Origin: Candidatus Solibacter usitatus
GTDB taxonomy: Bacteria > Acidobacteriota > Terriglobia > Bryobacterales > Bryobacteraceae
Length of the DNA: 58,557 nt
NCBI GenBank assembly: GCA_016191645.1
Contig: JACPVQ010000009.1
Location: 1-58,557, forward strand
Reading direction: 5' to 3'
Positions within the stretch are counted from its first letter, which is position 1. Each line of letters begins with the position of its first letter. Shown piece by piece: positions 10,592-18,463 of this stretch. Position numbers and translations under genes: made by a program. The notes below the pieces were generated by a model. The model saw only the letters and a list, made by a program, of their open reading frames with translations. It was not told where the DNA came from and searched no databases.

Positions 10592-11107
10592 ATGTTCAAA
10601 ACAAAAAAGGTCAAAGTTGATTCGGCGGCGGCGAGCCTGTACGCCAGCAGCGAAGTTTCCCGGTTGAGCGGAGTGAGTTTGCGGCAGCTGCAATGGTGGG
10701 ACGAGCGGAAAGTGGTTTCCCCGCGCCACGAGGGGCACAAGCGCGTTTACTCCAGTGAAGAAGTAGTGGAGATTTCCGTCATCGCGGAGTTGAGGCGAAA
10801 GGGTTTCTCGCTGCAAAAGATCCGCCGCGTGCTGCGCTTTCTGCAACGCGAAATGGGAAAGCGCCTGAGCGACGTCATGGCTTTGAATTCCACATTGCAC
10901 CTGGTGACGGACGGCAAGTCCATCTACCTGGAAGATTCCAACGAGCGCGTGATCGACGTGCTGAAGAACGCCCGCCAGCCGATGTTTCTGGTGTGCGTGA
11001 CAGACCAGGTGAAGAGGATTCAGGCGAGCACCCGTTCCTCCGTGCCCAAGAAGCCGATCAAGACGGAAATCGTCGCCGGGCCGGTGCGGAAGACTAGACT
11101 GGGATAG
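10592..11107 (+). CDS. MerR-family transcriptional regulator
   Basis: A 171-residue regulator. A MerR-type winged helix (about 15-85) shows SEVSRLSGVSLRQLQWWDE and the wing RHEGHKRVYSSEEV, followed by a helix LRRKGFSLQKIRRVL. The C-terminal part has no recognised effector domain and no metal-binding cysteine cluster. ATG 10592 is preceded by AAGGG. It converges on the monooxygenase gene; repeat copy B lies between them, 6 bases past this stop. Confidence 0.82.
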   Translation: MFKTKKVKVDSAAASLYASSEVSRLSGVSLRQLQWWDERKVVSPRHEGHKRVYSSEEVVEISVIAELRRKGFSLQKIRRVLRFLQREMGKRLSDVMALNSTLHLVTDGKSIYLEDSNERVIDVLKNARQPMFLVCVTDQVKRIQASTRSSVPKKPIKTEIVAGPVRKTRLG

Positions 11108-11110
11108 CTT

Positions 11111-12469
11111 TTAGTGGGGCAGATCTCCAGATCTGCGAGGCGGTCTCCAGACCGGCTCTGCTTCGGAGCCGATCGCGTCCCAAGCCAGCTTGAAGAAGCG
11201 CACGCGTTCGAGCGGGCTCATCGATGTACTGCCCTGGGCCTTCAAAACGTACTGCGCCGTTTCGGCGCTTTCCAGGTCCTCGACACCGGAAGGCAGCATG
11301 ATGAGACTGCCGCCGGCCAAGCCACGTAGAGAAGCAATCACGCGCGGGTAGAGCTGTTGCGTGAGCACTTGCGCCGTGTAAAGCAGGTGCCGGTCGGGGA
11401 CAAAATAGTCGCCATGCATGCCGCCTTTGACCTCCATGGCGAGCAGCAGCCCCTCCACCATGGCCGCGTCGGCCGCCAGCCGGCCCAATGTTTCCCGCAC
11501 TTGCGGAAAAGCTGAGCTTCCGTTCGCTTCGGCGATCTTCCTGCCGATGCCCGCCAGAAACCGCATCTTCACGGCGAGGCGGATCTGACATTGATAGTTC
11601 TGAAAAACATGCGCCGGAGTGGCGTGGAACTGCCGCCGGCACATCCCCGCGTCGCCATCGATGAACACGCGCTCCCAGGGGACGCGAACATCTTCGAAGT
11701 AGAGCACGGCATCGTTCTCATCGAAGCGCGAGGAAAGCGGATTGTCGAACGGCGAACCCGCCGACAGTTCGTAGGACTTACGCGAAAGCACTTTCAATCC
11801 CGGCGCGTTCATGGGCACGGCGAACGACAGGGCGTAGGGTTCCTCGCCGGACTGCAGCGGCTGGATGCAGGTGACGAACACTTCGTTGGCCATGATGGAA
11901 CCGGTGGCGAGCATCTTTGCGCCGCGCACGATGAGGCCTTGCGCGTCGCGTTCGACTTCGCGCAACACGAGAAAGGGATCGGGCTGTTCGTTCAATCCGC
12001 GGCCGCGGTCTGCCATGGGGTTGATGATGACGTAGGTGAGGAACAGATCGTTGTCACGGGCCCAGCGATAGTAATCGCGCAGGGCTCCGGCGCGCCGCGC
12101 GTTGTAGGTTTCGAATTCCCCGATGCCCATGAACATCCCGGAAATGCAGGATGCAACGTGGTCCGGAGAGCGGCCCAGAAACCCGAAATGCGTTTCCGCC
12201 CACGCCGTCAACGCTTCGCGGCGCAGGACCAACTCGCGGTAGTTGCGCGGCAGCTGCCAGCAGCGGTTGACGCGACCGCCGGTATCGGGCAACGGAAAGG
12301 TCATCTTTTCCACGTTCGCCGCGGCGCATTGGAAATCGTAGAGGTGCGCCGCCGAGGCGGCGGAATTGCGGAAAGCGGGATGAACGGTGACGTCGCCGGC
12401 GCGGCGTCCCAGGAGGAACACCTCGCGGCCGTCGCGCAGAGATTCCAGGTGCCGGGCTCCGGTTTTCAT
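11111..12469 (-). CDS. HpaB-family flavin-dependent 4-hydroxyphenylacetate 3-hydroxylase-like protein, C-terminus replaced by repeat
   Basis: A 452-residue member of the two-component FADH2-using aromatic hydroxylase family. Landmarks are the N-terminal SLRDGREVFLLGRRAGDVT, PPLPDTGG-like loop, YVIINPMADRG, GAKMLATGS and the C-terminal helical bundle. HpaB proteins end with a segment like GSEF-R-QYE-FY-G. Here the sequence after AWDAIGSE is AEPVWRPPRRSGDLPH and the stop, all read through repeat copy B, so the native tail (about 20 residues) is lost. No flavin reductase (HpaC) gene is nearby. The substrate is not known, and activity may be impaired by the altered tail. Confidence 0.85.
   Translation of the reverse strand: MKTGARHLESLRDGREVFLLGRRAGDVTVHPAFRNSAASAAHLYDFQCAAANVEKMTFPLPDTGGRVNRCWQLPRNYRELVLRREALTAWAETHFGFLGRSPDHVASCISGMFMGIGEFETYNARRAGALRDYYRWARDNDLFLTYVIINPMADRGRGLNEQPDPFLVLREVERDAQGLIVRGAKMLATGSIMANEVFVTCIQPLQSGEEPYALSFAVPMNAPGLKVLSRKSYELSAGSPFDNPLSSRFDENDAVLYFEDVRVPWERVFIDGDAGMCRRQFHATPAHVFQNYQCQIRLAVKMRFLAGIGRKIAEANGSSAFPQVRETLGRLAADAAMVEGLLLAMEVKGGMHGDYFVPDRHLLYTAQVLTQQLYPRVIASLRGLAGGSLIMLPSGVEDLESAETAQYVLKAQGSTSMSPLERVRFFKLAWDAIGSEAEPVWRPPRRSGDLPH
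11114..11170. repeat. Composite palindromic repeat, copy B
   Basis: Starts with GTGGGGCAGATCTCCAGA and holds the hairpin units GCAGATCT-CC-AGATCTGC and CGGTCT-CC-AGACCG, then GGCTCTGCTTCGGAGCC. It fills the gap between the convergent MerR and monooxygenase genes and supplies the monooxygenase stop codon (minus strand TAA at 11111-11113). Confidence 0.88.
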
Positions 12470-12537
12470 TGCCGTATTGTCTCACTACTGGATTTGGGCG
12501 GAGAGTTTTTCTATCGGGCAGGCACTCTATCAATAGG

Positions 12538-13335
12538 ATGATTCTACGTATTCATTGGAAACACGGGCGGCGCGCGGCGCGCAGCGTGCGCCTGGCGAGG
12601 TTGGACACACTGCTGGCGCGCATGGAATTGAGGCCATCGGGACGGCTGCCGGAAAACGATGCGGGCATCGGCGGTTTCCTGCGGCAATTCCAACGCGTTC
12701 CGCTGGACCGTTTCCTGTCGCGCCCGGCGCGTTTCTACAACTGGAACCACGGGCCGCCGGCGCTGCGGCCTCTGGAAGCTCCGCTGGGCAGCACGGGGCG
12801 CACGGCGATTCTCTGCGCCGGATTTCAGGAAAGCGCGCAAATCCGCTGCTTTCCTTACCGCGAGGCGGAGGAGGTGGCGTCGTTTGCGCCGGAAACGCTG
12901 GCGGGACCCTGGGAGCGGTTGGCGGAACTGGCCGGGCTCGCGCTCAGTAAACGCGTGGACCTGTCATGTGTTGAGACAGCATTGATTCCATTCACAGGGC
13001 TCAAGCATGGGCGGCTTACGGCGCGCGAGCGCGAGTTGTTATGGCGCGCGTTTCCCGTGCCCGTGTTCGAACAATTCCGCGGCTTCGGCCAGGAGTTGTT
13101 GGCCTGGGAGTGCGACGCGCACGAAGGGCTGCACATCGTAGAGGAGAATTGCTTTTTCGAACTGGAGGACGATGGCGAACTGGTCTTATCCGGCCTGGGC
13201 TGTGAAGAGTACAATCTGCTGCGCGTGGGGACGGAGTTGACGGCGCGGATTGCCACGCCGCCCTGCGGCTGCGGGATCGCGACGCCGCGGCTGGTTTGCC
13301 TGCGCCCGCGGGAGGCGGAGGCGATCGCGGTGTAG
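12538..13335 (+). CDS. Unknown protein resembling the C-terminal lobe of phenylacetate-CoA ligase
   Basis: A 265-residue protein. The C-terminal ~110 residues (PVPVFEQFRGF ... ECDAHEGLHIVEE ... GELVLSGL ... CGCG) recall the small lobe of PaaK-type acyl-CoA ligases, including the acidic ELEDDGELVL strand and the terminal CGCG. The N-terminal half lacks the ATP-binding T-S-G-T-T-G loop, so ligase activity is not expected. ATG 12538 is a likely start; the frame stays open back to 12469. It is divergent from the HpaB-like gene, and a shared role in aromatic metabolism is possible but only inferred. Confidence 0.5.
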   Translation: MILRIHWKHGRRAARSVRLARLDTLLARMELRPSGRLPENDAGIGGFLRQFQRVPLDRFLSRPARFYNWNHGPPALRPLEAPLGSTGRTAILCAGFQESAQIRCFPYREAEEVASFAPETLAGPWERLAELAGLALSKRVDLSCVETALIPFTGLKHGRLTARERELLWRAFPVPVFEQFRGFGQELLAWECDAHEGLHIVEENCFFELEDDGELVLSGLGCEEYNLLRVGTELTARIATPPCGCGIATPRLVCLRPREAEAIAV

Positions 13336-13343
13336 GGTTGCTG

Positions 13344-13610
13344 TGTACTACTTGACCTTGAATTCTCGCCAGATTCTCTTGGTTGCGGCTGTGCTGCTGT
13401 GTGGGGCAGAGCTCCAGCTCTGCGAGGCGATCTCCAGATCGCCTCTGTTGGGTGTGATTGTCATGCCGACGGCGGCTTGCAGAGCGGCCCGAAAGGCGGC
13501 CGCTTCGCGGCCGAAAGGGATCTGGAGATCCCTTTGCAGGTCTGGAGACCTGCCCCACACAACCAAAGGAATCTTCGCGCCATTGCGAAATTTTAGAGTC
13601 TAGTAGTACA
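13344..13610. repeat. Composite palindromic repeat, copy C, with inverted terminal ends (MITE-like)
   Basis: The left end TGTACTACTTGA (13344-13355) and right end TCTAGTAGTACA (13599-13610) are inverted repeats matching at 11 of 12 bases. Between them are hairpin units GCAGAGCT-CC-AGCTCTGC, AGGCGATCT-CC-AGATCGCCT, GGCCGCTTCGCGGCC, AGGGATCT-GG-AGATCCCT and CAGGTCT-GG-AGACCTG, with TGTGGGGCAG and its complement bracketing the set. A direct repeat ACAACCAAAGGAATCTT occurs at 13559-13575 and again, with one extra A, at 13608-13625. There is no open frame for a transposase. It lies between convergent genes. Confidence 0.85.
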
Positions 13611-13656
13611 ACCAAAGGAAATCTTGCTAGTAGCCTCCAACCAGTTTGGTAAGATT

Positions 13657-15525
13657 TCAGGGATTGGGATCGAAGCCGATGCGGCGAAGGAGGGCTTGGA
13701 ACTTCGGCGCGGTGCGAAGCTTGTCCAGTTTGGGATCGACTTTGATTGCCCGAAGCCCGGCATCCCTCTGTTCGTAGGCCTTCTCCAGCAATTCCACGGC
13801 GTTGTCTTTCTCGTCCAAACCGGCGAAGACCATGGCGATGAGAAAGCCCGAAACGTAGCGCTGTTTGGAAAGTTCCTGCAAGTCCCGCAAGACGTTGCGC
13901 GCATCGGCGCGCCTGCCCGACACCGCGTAGGCGTGGCCGAGCGACGCCAAGGCTCCGGGCAGTCCATCGGAAAGAGTGACCGCCTTTTGAAAGGCGGCGA
14001 TCGCCTGCGGCAGCATGCCCTTCTCTTCGTAAACGCGGCCAAGCAGGATATGCGCCTGGTCGAAGTTGGGGTGGAGTTCAATGGTGTTGAGGCACTCCCG
14101 CAAAGCGCGGTCGTACTGACGGCCGTAGTAAAGCACGCGCACCAAGCTATCGTTGACGGCTGGGGAAAACGGATCGAGTTCCCGCGCCCGTTCGACGGCG
14201 GCCAGCGCTTCCTTCGACCGGCCCAGATACATCAGGCATTCGGCATACCATTGATGAGCGGCGGCGTAGCCCGGATTCAATTCGATGGCGCGCAGAAAGT
14301 CTTTCTCCGCGCCCGCCCAATCCCAATCATAGGCCAGTTTGAGATAGGCGCGCGGGGCATAGGCTTCGGCCAAAGTGCCGTCAAGAGCAAGCGCTTTTGC
14401 CGCGGCCGCCTTGGCGATCGGATAGCGGTCGCGCAGCGGAGAAGCGCGGCGGCTGCCCGATTGTCCTCTGCCGAAGACGTAGCAATCCGCGATCCCCGCG
14501 TAGGCCAAGGCGTATTCCGGGTCCAGGCGGATGGCCTGCTGGAAATGCTCAACGGCTTTTTCCAGATCGTCGGGCGTGTTGCGGGTCCAATGGTAGCGCC
14601 CCTTCATGTAGGCGCGATATGCTTCCGGGTTTGCCGTATGCCGTTTGGCGATGCGGTTTTTCTCTTCGGAAGTGAGTTGCAGAATCAACGCGTTGGTGAC
14701 GCGCTCGGAGATGGAATCGTGCAGGTCGAAGATGCCGGTGAATTGCTGATCGAAGCGGCCGGCCCAAAGCGGAACGCCGTCGGCGACGCGAAGCAACTGC
14801 ACGGTGAGGCGAATTCGATCGCCGGAGCGCTGCAGCTTTCCCTCCAAGACAGTGTCGACCTTGAGCGCGCGGCCGGCGGCAATTGCGTCCTGTGATCCCT
14901 CGGCGTAGCGCACGACGGAACTGGTGGGGCGGATGATGACGTTGCGGACATTGCTGAGGCGCGTAATGAGGGCATCGCTGATGCCGAGGCCGAGGTATTC
15001 TTCGCCGGCCGCGGCCGTCAGGGATTGAAAAGGGAGGACGGCGAGCGAGCGAAGTGGAGGCTGTGCGGCGACGCCGGCTCGTCTGGACGCCCACTTGTAA
15101 ATTCCCCAAGTTGCCGGGGCGGCGATGGCGAATAGGATTGCGGCTTTGGTAACGACCGATCTTCGCGGGGGACGCGGCGGAAGAGGCTCCTCGACGGCGA
15201 CGCGCCGGATATCGGCGGCAAAGCGGTAGCCGCGTCCCGAGACCGTCGCGATGTAGGGCGGCCCGGTGGAACTTTCTCCCAGCGCCTTGCGCAGCGTGGA
15301 AATGCTCTGGTTAAGATTATTCTCTTCGACAGCCGTGCCGGGCCAAACGCGGCCCATGAGTTCCGCTTTTTCCACCAGTTCGCCGTGACTTTCCACCAGG
15401 ACAACCAGGGTTTCCATGGCCGTCCGGTTGAGCGGAACCATCTGGTCTTGATGGAAAAGGAGGCGTTTGGCAGTGTCCAGGCGGAACGGGCCGAACTCGT
15501 ACAAGTTGCTGATCAGGCTGGACAT
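13657..15525 (-). CDS. Winged-helix membrane regulator with TolB-like and TPR domains (CadC-like layout)
   Basis: A 622-residue protein. The N-terminus is an OmpR/CadC-type winged helix (about 5-100; NLNQSISTLRKALGE and the wing SGRGYRF). A single membrane helix follows (about 124-146), then a TolB N-terminal-like segment (LAVLPFQSLTAAAGEEYLGLGISDALITRLS) and about eight tetratricopeptide repeats to the C-terminus. Such one-component regulators bind DNA in the cytoplasm and sense through the outer part. Tandem TTTCAG repeats with helical-turn spacing lie directly upstream of its start, suggesting self-control. Divergent from the TupA-like gene. Confidence 0.85.
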   Translation of the reverse strand: MSSLISNLYEFGPFRLDTAKRLLFHQDQMVPLNRTAMETLVVLVESHGELVEKAELMGRVWPGTAVEENNLNQSISTLRKALGESSTGPPYIATVSGRGYRFAADIRRVAVEEPLPPRPPRRSVVTKAAILFAIAAPATWGIYKWASRRAGVAAQPPLRSLAVLPFQSLTAAAGEEYLGLGISDALITRLSNVRNVIIRPTSSVVRYAEGSQDAIAAGRALKVDTVLEGKLQRSGDRIRLTVQLLRVADGVPLWAGRFDQQFTGIFDLHDSISERVTNALILQLTSEEKNRIAKRHTANPEAYRAYMKGRYHWTRNTPDDLEKAVEHFQQAIRLDPEYALAYAGIADCYVFGRGQSGSRRASPLRDRYPIAKAAAAKALALDGTLAEAYAPRAYLKLAYDWDWAGAEKDFLRAIELNPGYAAAHQWYAECLMYLGRSKEALAAVERARELDPFSPAVNDSLVRVLYYGRQYDRALRECLNTIELHPNFDQAHILLGRVYEEKGMLPQAIAAFQKAVTLSDGLPGALASLGHAYAVSGRRADARNVLRDLQELSKQRYVSGFLIAMVFAGLDEKDNAVELLEKAYEQRDAGLRAIKVDPKLDKLRTAPKFQALLRRIGFDPNP

Positions 15526-15532
15526 AAGGGTC

Positions 15533-15579
15533 TTTCAGAAGTTTTCAGAATCTTTTCAGCATTCCTTAAAGCCTTTCAC
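15533..15579. promoter_or_regulatory. Helically phased TTTCAG direct repeats, likely operator of the winged-helix regulator
   Basis: TTTCAG occurs at 15533, 15543 and 15554, and TTTCAC at 15574, giving spacings of 10, 11 and 20 bases. OmpR/PhoB-type winged helices bind direct repeats with about 10-11-base spacing. The array begins 8 bases upstream of the regulator's ATG (15525), so binding would block its expression, and it could also control the divergent gene at 15663. Confidence 0.55.
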
Positions 15580-15662
15580 GCCTACGCCGGTGTAGTTTGG
15601 AACTCGAACTTGGCCCCATCGTAAGGGCAGTATAACAAGGTTATTCGAAGAGGAGATTATTT

Positions 15663-16487
15663 ATGGGTAGGATGAGAGCGTTTTTGTTGTTCGCCGCGTG
15701 CGGATTGGCGGCGGCACAAACATCGAAGGTGCGCGTTGCCCTGGTGAACACGCCCGACGATTTATTGCGGGAGTTGACGCCCGCTTTCGAGCAGCAGGGG
15801 AAGTATCGCGTGGAACTGAGTTATATCGGGGAGGACCCGTGGGGCGAGGCCAGGAAGGGGGAGGCCGATCTGGTGATTGCGCATTACGGCCATGTGGGAA
15901 CGCAGGCGTTTCTGGCGGAGGGAATGGGGTTGTACCCGCTGATGGTGTTCGCCAACCAGGCCGTTCTGGTTGGCCCGGCAAGCGACCCGGCGAATGTTCG
16001 CGGGCTCCCGGATGTGGCCGAGGCGTTCCGGCGCATCGCGCAAAGCGGCTCCCCGTTTCTTGTCAACAACGCCGGGTCGGAGCGCTATTTGGAACAAACG
16101 CTATGGGAAAGCGCGGGGCGTCCCGAGCAAGGGCCGTGGTACATGGATATGGGATTGCGCGATCAGCCGGTGGTGGAGGCCGCGGCGCGAATCGGGGCCT
16201 ACGCATTGTGGGGACTGGCTCCCTTTCTGAGGTACCTGGAATCCGTCAAGCCATCGGGACAGGAGGTCCTCGTGTCGGCCGATCCCATTTTTCAACGCGT
16301 GATGGTGACGGTGCTGACGAACCCGGAAAAAGTAGCGGGGATCAACGTGGAAGGAGCAACCGCGTTCCAGAAATTCCTGCTGTTGCCGGCAACGCAAGCG
16401 CGAATTCGGACCTTCCGCTATGGGGGATTCGACCGTCAGGCGTGGTGGCCGTTCGGCAGACACAACAGCGGCATGAATGTTCAATAG
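15663..16487 (+). CDS. TupA-like tungstate/oxyanion ABC transporter substrate-binding protein, orphan
   Basis: A 274-residue secreted protein with a signal peptide (MGRMRAFLLFAACGLAAAQ). It has the TupA/PBP2 layout: ADLVIAHYGHVGTQAFLAEG, a central NQAVLVGPASDPANVRGL hinge, a serine-rich SGSPFLVNNAGS loop, and a LTDRATF-like region here read as ARIGAYALWG. A GAGGAG ribosome site sits 8 bases before ATG 15663. The permease and ATPase genes expected beside it (tupB, tupC) are absent, so it may work with transporter parts elsewhere or have another binding role. Confidence 0.75.
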   Translation: MGRMRAFLLFAACGLAAAQTSKVRVALVNTPDDLLRELTPAFEQQGKYRVELSYIGEDPWGEARKGEADLVIAHYGHVGTQAFLAEGMGLYPLMVFANQAVLVGPASDPANVRGLPDVAEAFRRIAQSGSPFLVNNAGSERYLEQTLWESAGRPEQGPWYMDMGLRDQPVVEAAARIGAYALWGLAPFLRYLESVKPSGQEVLVSADPIFQRVMVTVLTNPEKVAGINVEGATAFQKFLLLPATQARIRTFRYGGFDRQAWWPFGRHNSGMNVQ

Positions 16488-16488
16488 G

Positions 16489-16737
16489 GTTGTTGGTGAC
16501 GGCAAGCGGCTTTAGCCTTGAGCATCTGCCGGTTCCAGTGCCCTGCACCAAGACGACGGTTGAGCCAAACGCGATGGCAAGGGCCGGGTTGCCGTCGCCT
16601 ATGGAGGCGGAATCGACATTCGACAGCGAAAGGCGAGGCGAGGAAAAGGTTCCATCCCCCTGATCGATCGCCGCCGAATTCGCCGCCACGCCGTTGGGAA
16701 CGTAGCCTCCGGCGATGGTGTCGAAAACGAAATTGCT
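16489..16737 (-). pseudogene. Fragment of a propeller/NHL-type secreted protein
   Basis: On the minus strand an open stretch following a TGA reads NFVFDTIAGGYVPNGVAANS, then AAIDQGDGTFSSPRL and SIGDGNPALAIAFGS. The TIAGG-VPNGV-A-SA motif is common in acidobacterial NHL/propeller proteins with repeated T-V-A-G-G segments. There is no start codon in context, no neighbouring repeat and it runs out at the stop of the TupA-like gene, so it is a remnant at best. Confidence 0.35.
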
Positions 16738-16831
16738 TCACGGTCGGCAAACGTGCCCGCGAAATGGTCTCACAATGGTGCAGAACTCCCCCACAATTCG
16801 TATTAAAATGCAATTCGGTTATACTCAAAGC

Positions 16832-17098
16832 ATGCAGGTCACCGTCACAGTTCCCGATGATCTGGCCGCTGCGCTCAGGCTGACGGACCACGATCCCGCG
16901 GGCGCGGCATTCCAGGCCATGGCGCTCGAAGCTTTCCGGGAGCGGAGAATTACCGCGTACCAGCTTCGCACTCTTCTCGGCATTCCTTCGCGCTTTGAAC
17001 TTGACTCCCTCCTCAAAGATCATGCGATCGAGACTTACACGGCCGAGGATTTTGAACATGACTTGGCTGGTCTGGATATTCCTGCAACGCCCAAATGA
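16832..17098 (+). CDS. UPF0175-family antitoxin
   Basis: An 88-residue protein with the UPF0175 pattern: a beta-strand start MQVTVTVPDDLAAAL, then AFQAMALEAFRERRITAYQLRTLLGI and a C-terminal LLKDHAIETYTAEDFEHDL. UPF0175 proteins are normally paired with a DUF3368 PIN toxin. Its TGA stop overlaps an ATG (ATGA at 17095-17098) that is the original start of the broken toxin next door. ATG 16808 is an alternative start eight codons upstream. Confidence 0.78.
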   Translation: MQVTVTVPDDLAAALRLTDHDPAGAAFQAMALEAFRERRITAYQLRTLLGIPSRFELDSLLKDHAIETYTAEDFEHDLAGLDIPATPK

Positions 17099-17391
17099 TC
17101 GTTGTCGCCCGACACGAGCCCGCTCAATTACCACATACTGATCGGCGCGGTTGACGTCCTCGCGCCTCTTTATACCCGCATCATCGTTCCACAGACGGTT
17201 GCCGCTGAACTTCGCGACTACCGAACCCCGGCTGTTGCCCGCGCATGGATCGCGCAGTCACCCGCCTGGCTGGAAATCCTGCCGGATTCCCCCTTTGATG
17301 GGACTCTGACCGCCCTCGACCCCGGCGAGCGTGCCGCAATCGCGCTGGCTGTCTCGATTCACGCCAGCCGTCTGCTGATCGTAGTGTTAAC
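17095..17391 (+). pseudogene. DUF3368-type PIN toxin, frameshifted at the start and cut at the end
   Basis: ATG 17095 gives MIVVA, then a one-base excess (GCCCGAC where GCCGAC fits) shifts the frame; the toxin sequence DTSPLNY-ILIGAVDVLAPLY, IIVPQTVAAEL and LDPGERAAIALAVSIHASRLLIV continues in the other frame. Family members continue with an Asp-Asp pair after LLI and about 50 more residues. Here the sequence switches at about 17390 to the upstream end of an esterase gene. A TTG at 17102 could start the shifted frame, but the catalytic C-terminal part would still be missing. The toxin is therefore dead while its antitoxin is intact. Confidence 0.8.
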
Positions 17392-18241
17392 ATGCACGTC
17401 ATGCGAACTGTTGCTGTCGTTGCATTCGCCACTATGGTTCACGGTCAGGTCGGAAGTACCCCAGTGGATCTCAAGGACGTCACTGAGAAGTACGATATCG
17501 TCTACCAAGTCCACGGTAGCCGAGAACTGCGATTGGACCTCTATCTTCCGAGGGGCGGGAGATCCCCGGCTCCGGCGGTGGTTTATATCCACGGTGGCAC
17601 GGAGCGCTTCAAGGCGGCATTCTCGCGACAAGCCAAGGCATATGGCCACTCGGGGCTTTGCAGGTGTCTGCATCGAGTACACCATGCCGAGCGAAGGCCG
17701 GGCCTCAGTCGCTATCGATGATTCTCTTTCCGCCGTACGCTGGGTTCGGGACCACGCGGCTGAATACAACATAGATGCCCGGCGCATCGGCGTCGCCGGG
17801 GGGTCATTAGGAGGCTACGCAGCCGCTTCACTCGGCGTCATGCCGCAGCGGATTGTAAAGGCAGTGGCGGCGTTCAACCCATCGGTTGATATCGTCCGTC
17901 TTGCGACGGAATCAACGCAGGCTGCGACTATACAGAGAATCTGGGCAATGTATTTCGGTGTCTCCTATGCCGAGAATCCTAGATTTTGGGTTGATTCCTC
18001 GCCGATTAACCATGTCACAAGAGACTCCGCGCCGTTCCTCTTCCTGCATGGGGATGCGGACCCAGTTGTGCCGTACAGCGGCTCCGTGGACATGGCGGAG
18101 AGGCTAAGAGCCGCTGGAGTCCCGGGCGAGTTGTTCACCGCCCCAGGTGCAAAGCACGGCTTCTTCAACGTCCCCCCATGGCTTGATCCCACTACCAAAA
18201 GGATGGAGGAGTTCTTTACAAAATACCTAAGGGAGCCGTAG
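17392..18241 (+). pseudogene. Secreted alpha/beta-hydrolase (esterase/lipase type) with a one-base frameshift
   Basis: Begins with a signal peptide (MRTVAVVAFATMVHGQ from the ATG at 17401) and the hydrolase start LRLDLYLPRGG ... PAVVYIHGG. Near 17640 the frame changes: removing one T from GGCATATGG restores a run from QAKA into MATRGFAGVCIEYT. The other frame then carries the nucleophile elbow GVAGGSLGGYAA, the acid region FLFLHGDADPVVPYSG and the His in GAKHGFF. Catalytic residues are all present, so a sequencing error would make this a working esterase. The loop after HGG, usually rich in Trp/Gly, is also short. Its 5' end abuts the truncated PIN toxin. Confidence 0.75.
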
Positions 18242-18463
18242 AGGCGTCTTAAGAGAAATGCGCGAAGCACGACGTGCTCAGCCCAGGGTTGCATAATCGT
18301 CCAGCCTGGGTGCCAAACTCGGATAAGGGTGCGGGCTCTGCTGATGTCCTGCTGTCGGTGAAGCAGTTCTGTTAGTTCGAGCGGGCCGTGTTTCATGCAG
18401 CAAGAGTTCGAATTGCGTCCAGTGTGGGGAGCCAATTCTTGCGCAACAACGTCCAGTGCCCTT

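Noticed and set aside
13396..13556. Short open frames through the repeats (for example with SGDLPH-like residues) considered as small genes
   Set aside because: They arise from the repeat units themselves, occur in several frames and strands, and lack start signals.
17102..18241. One long open frame read as a fused PIN toxin-esterase protein
   Set aside because: The middle third (about 17390-17640) has no similarity in this frame, while the esterase N-terminus with its signal peptide is clear in the other frame. The fusion exists only because of a frameshift.
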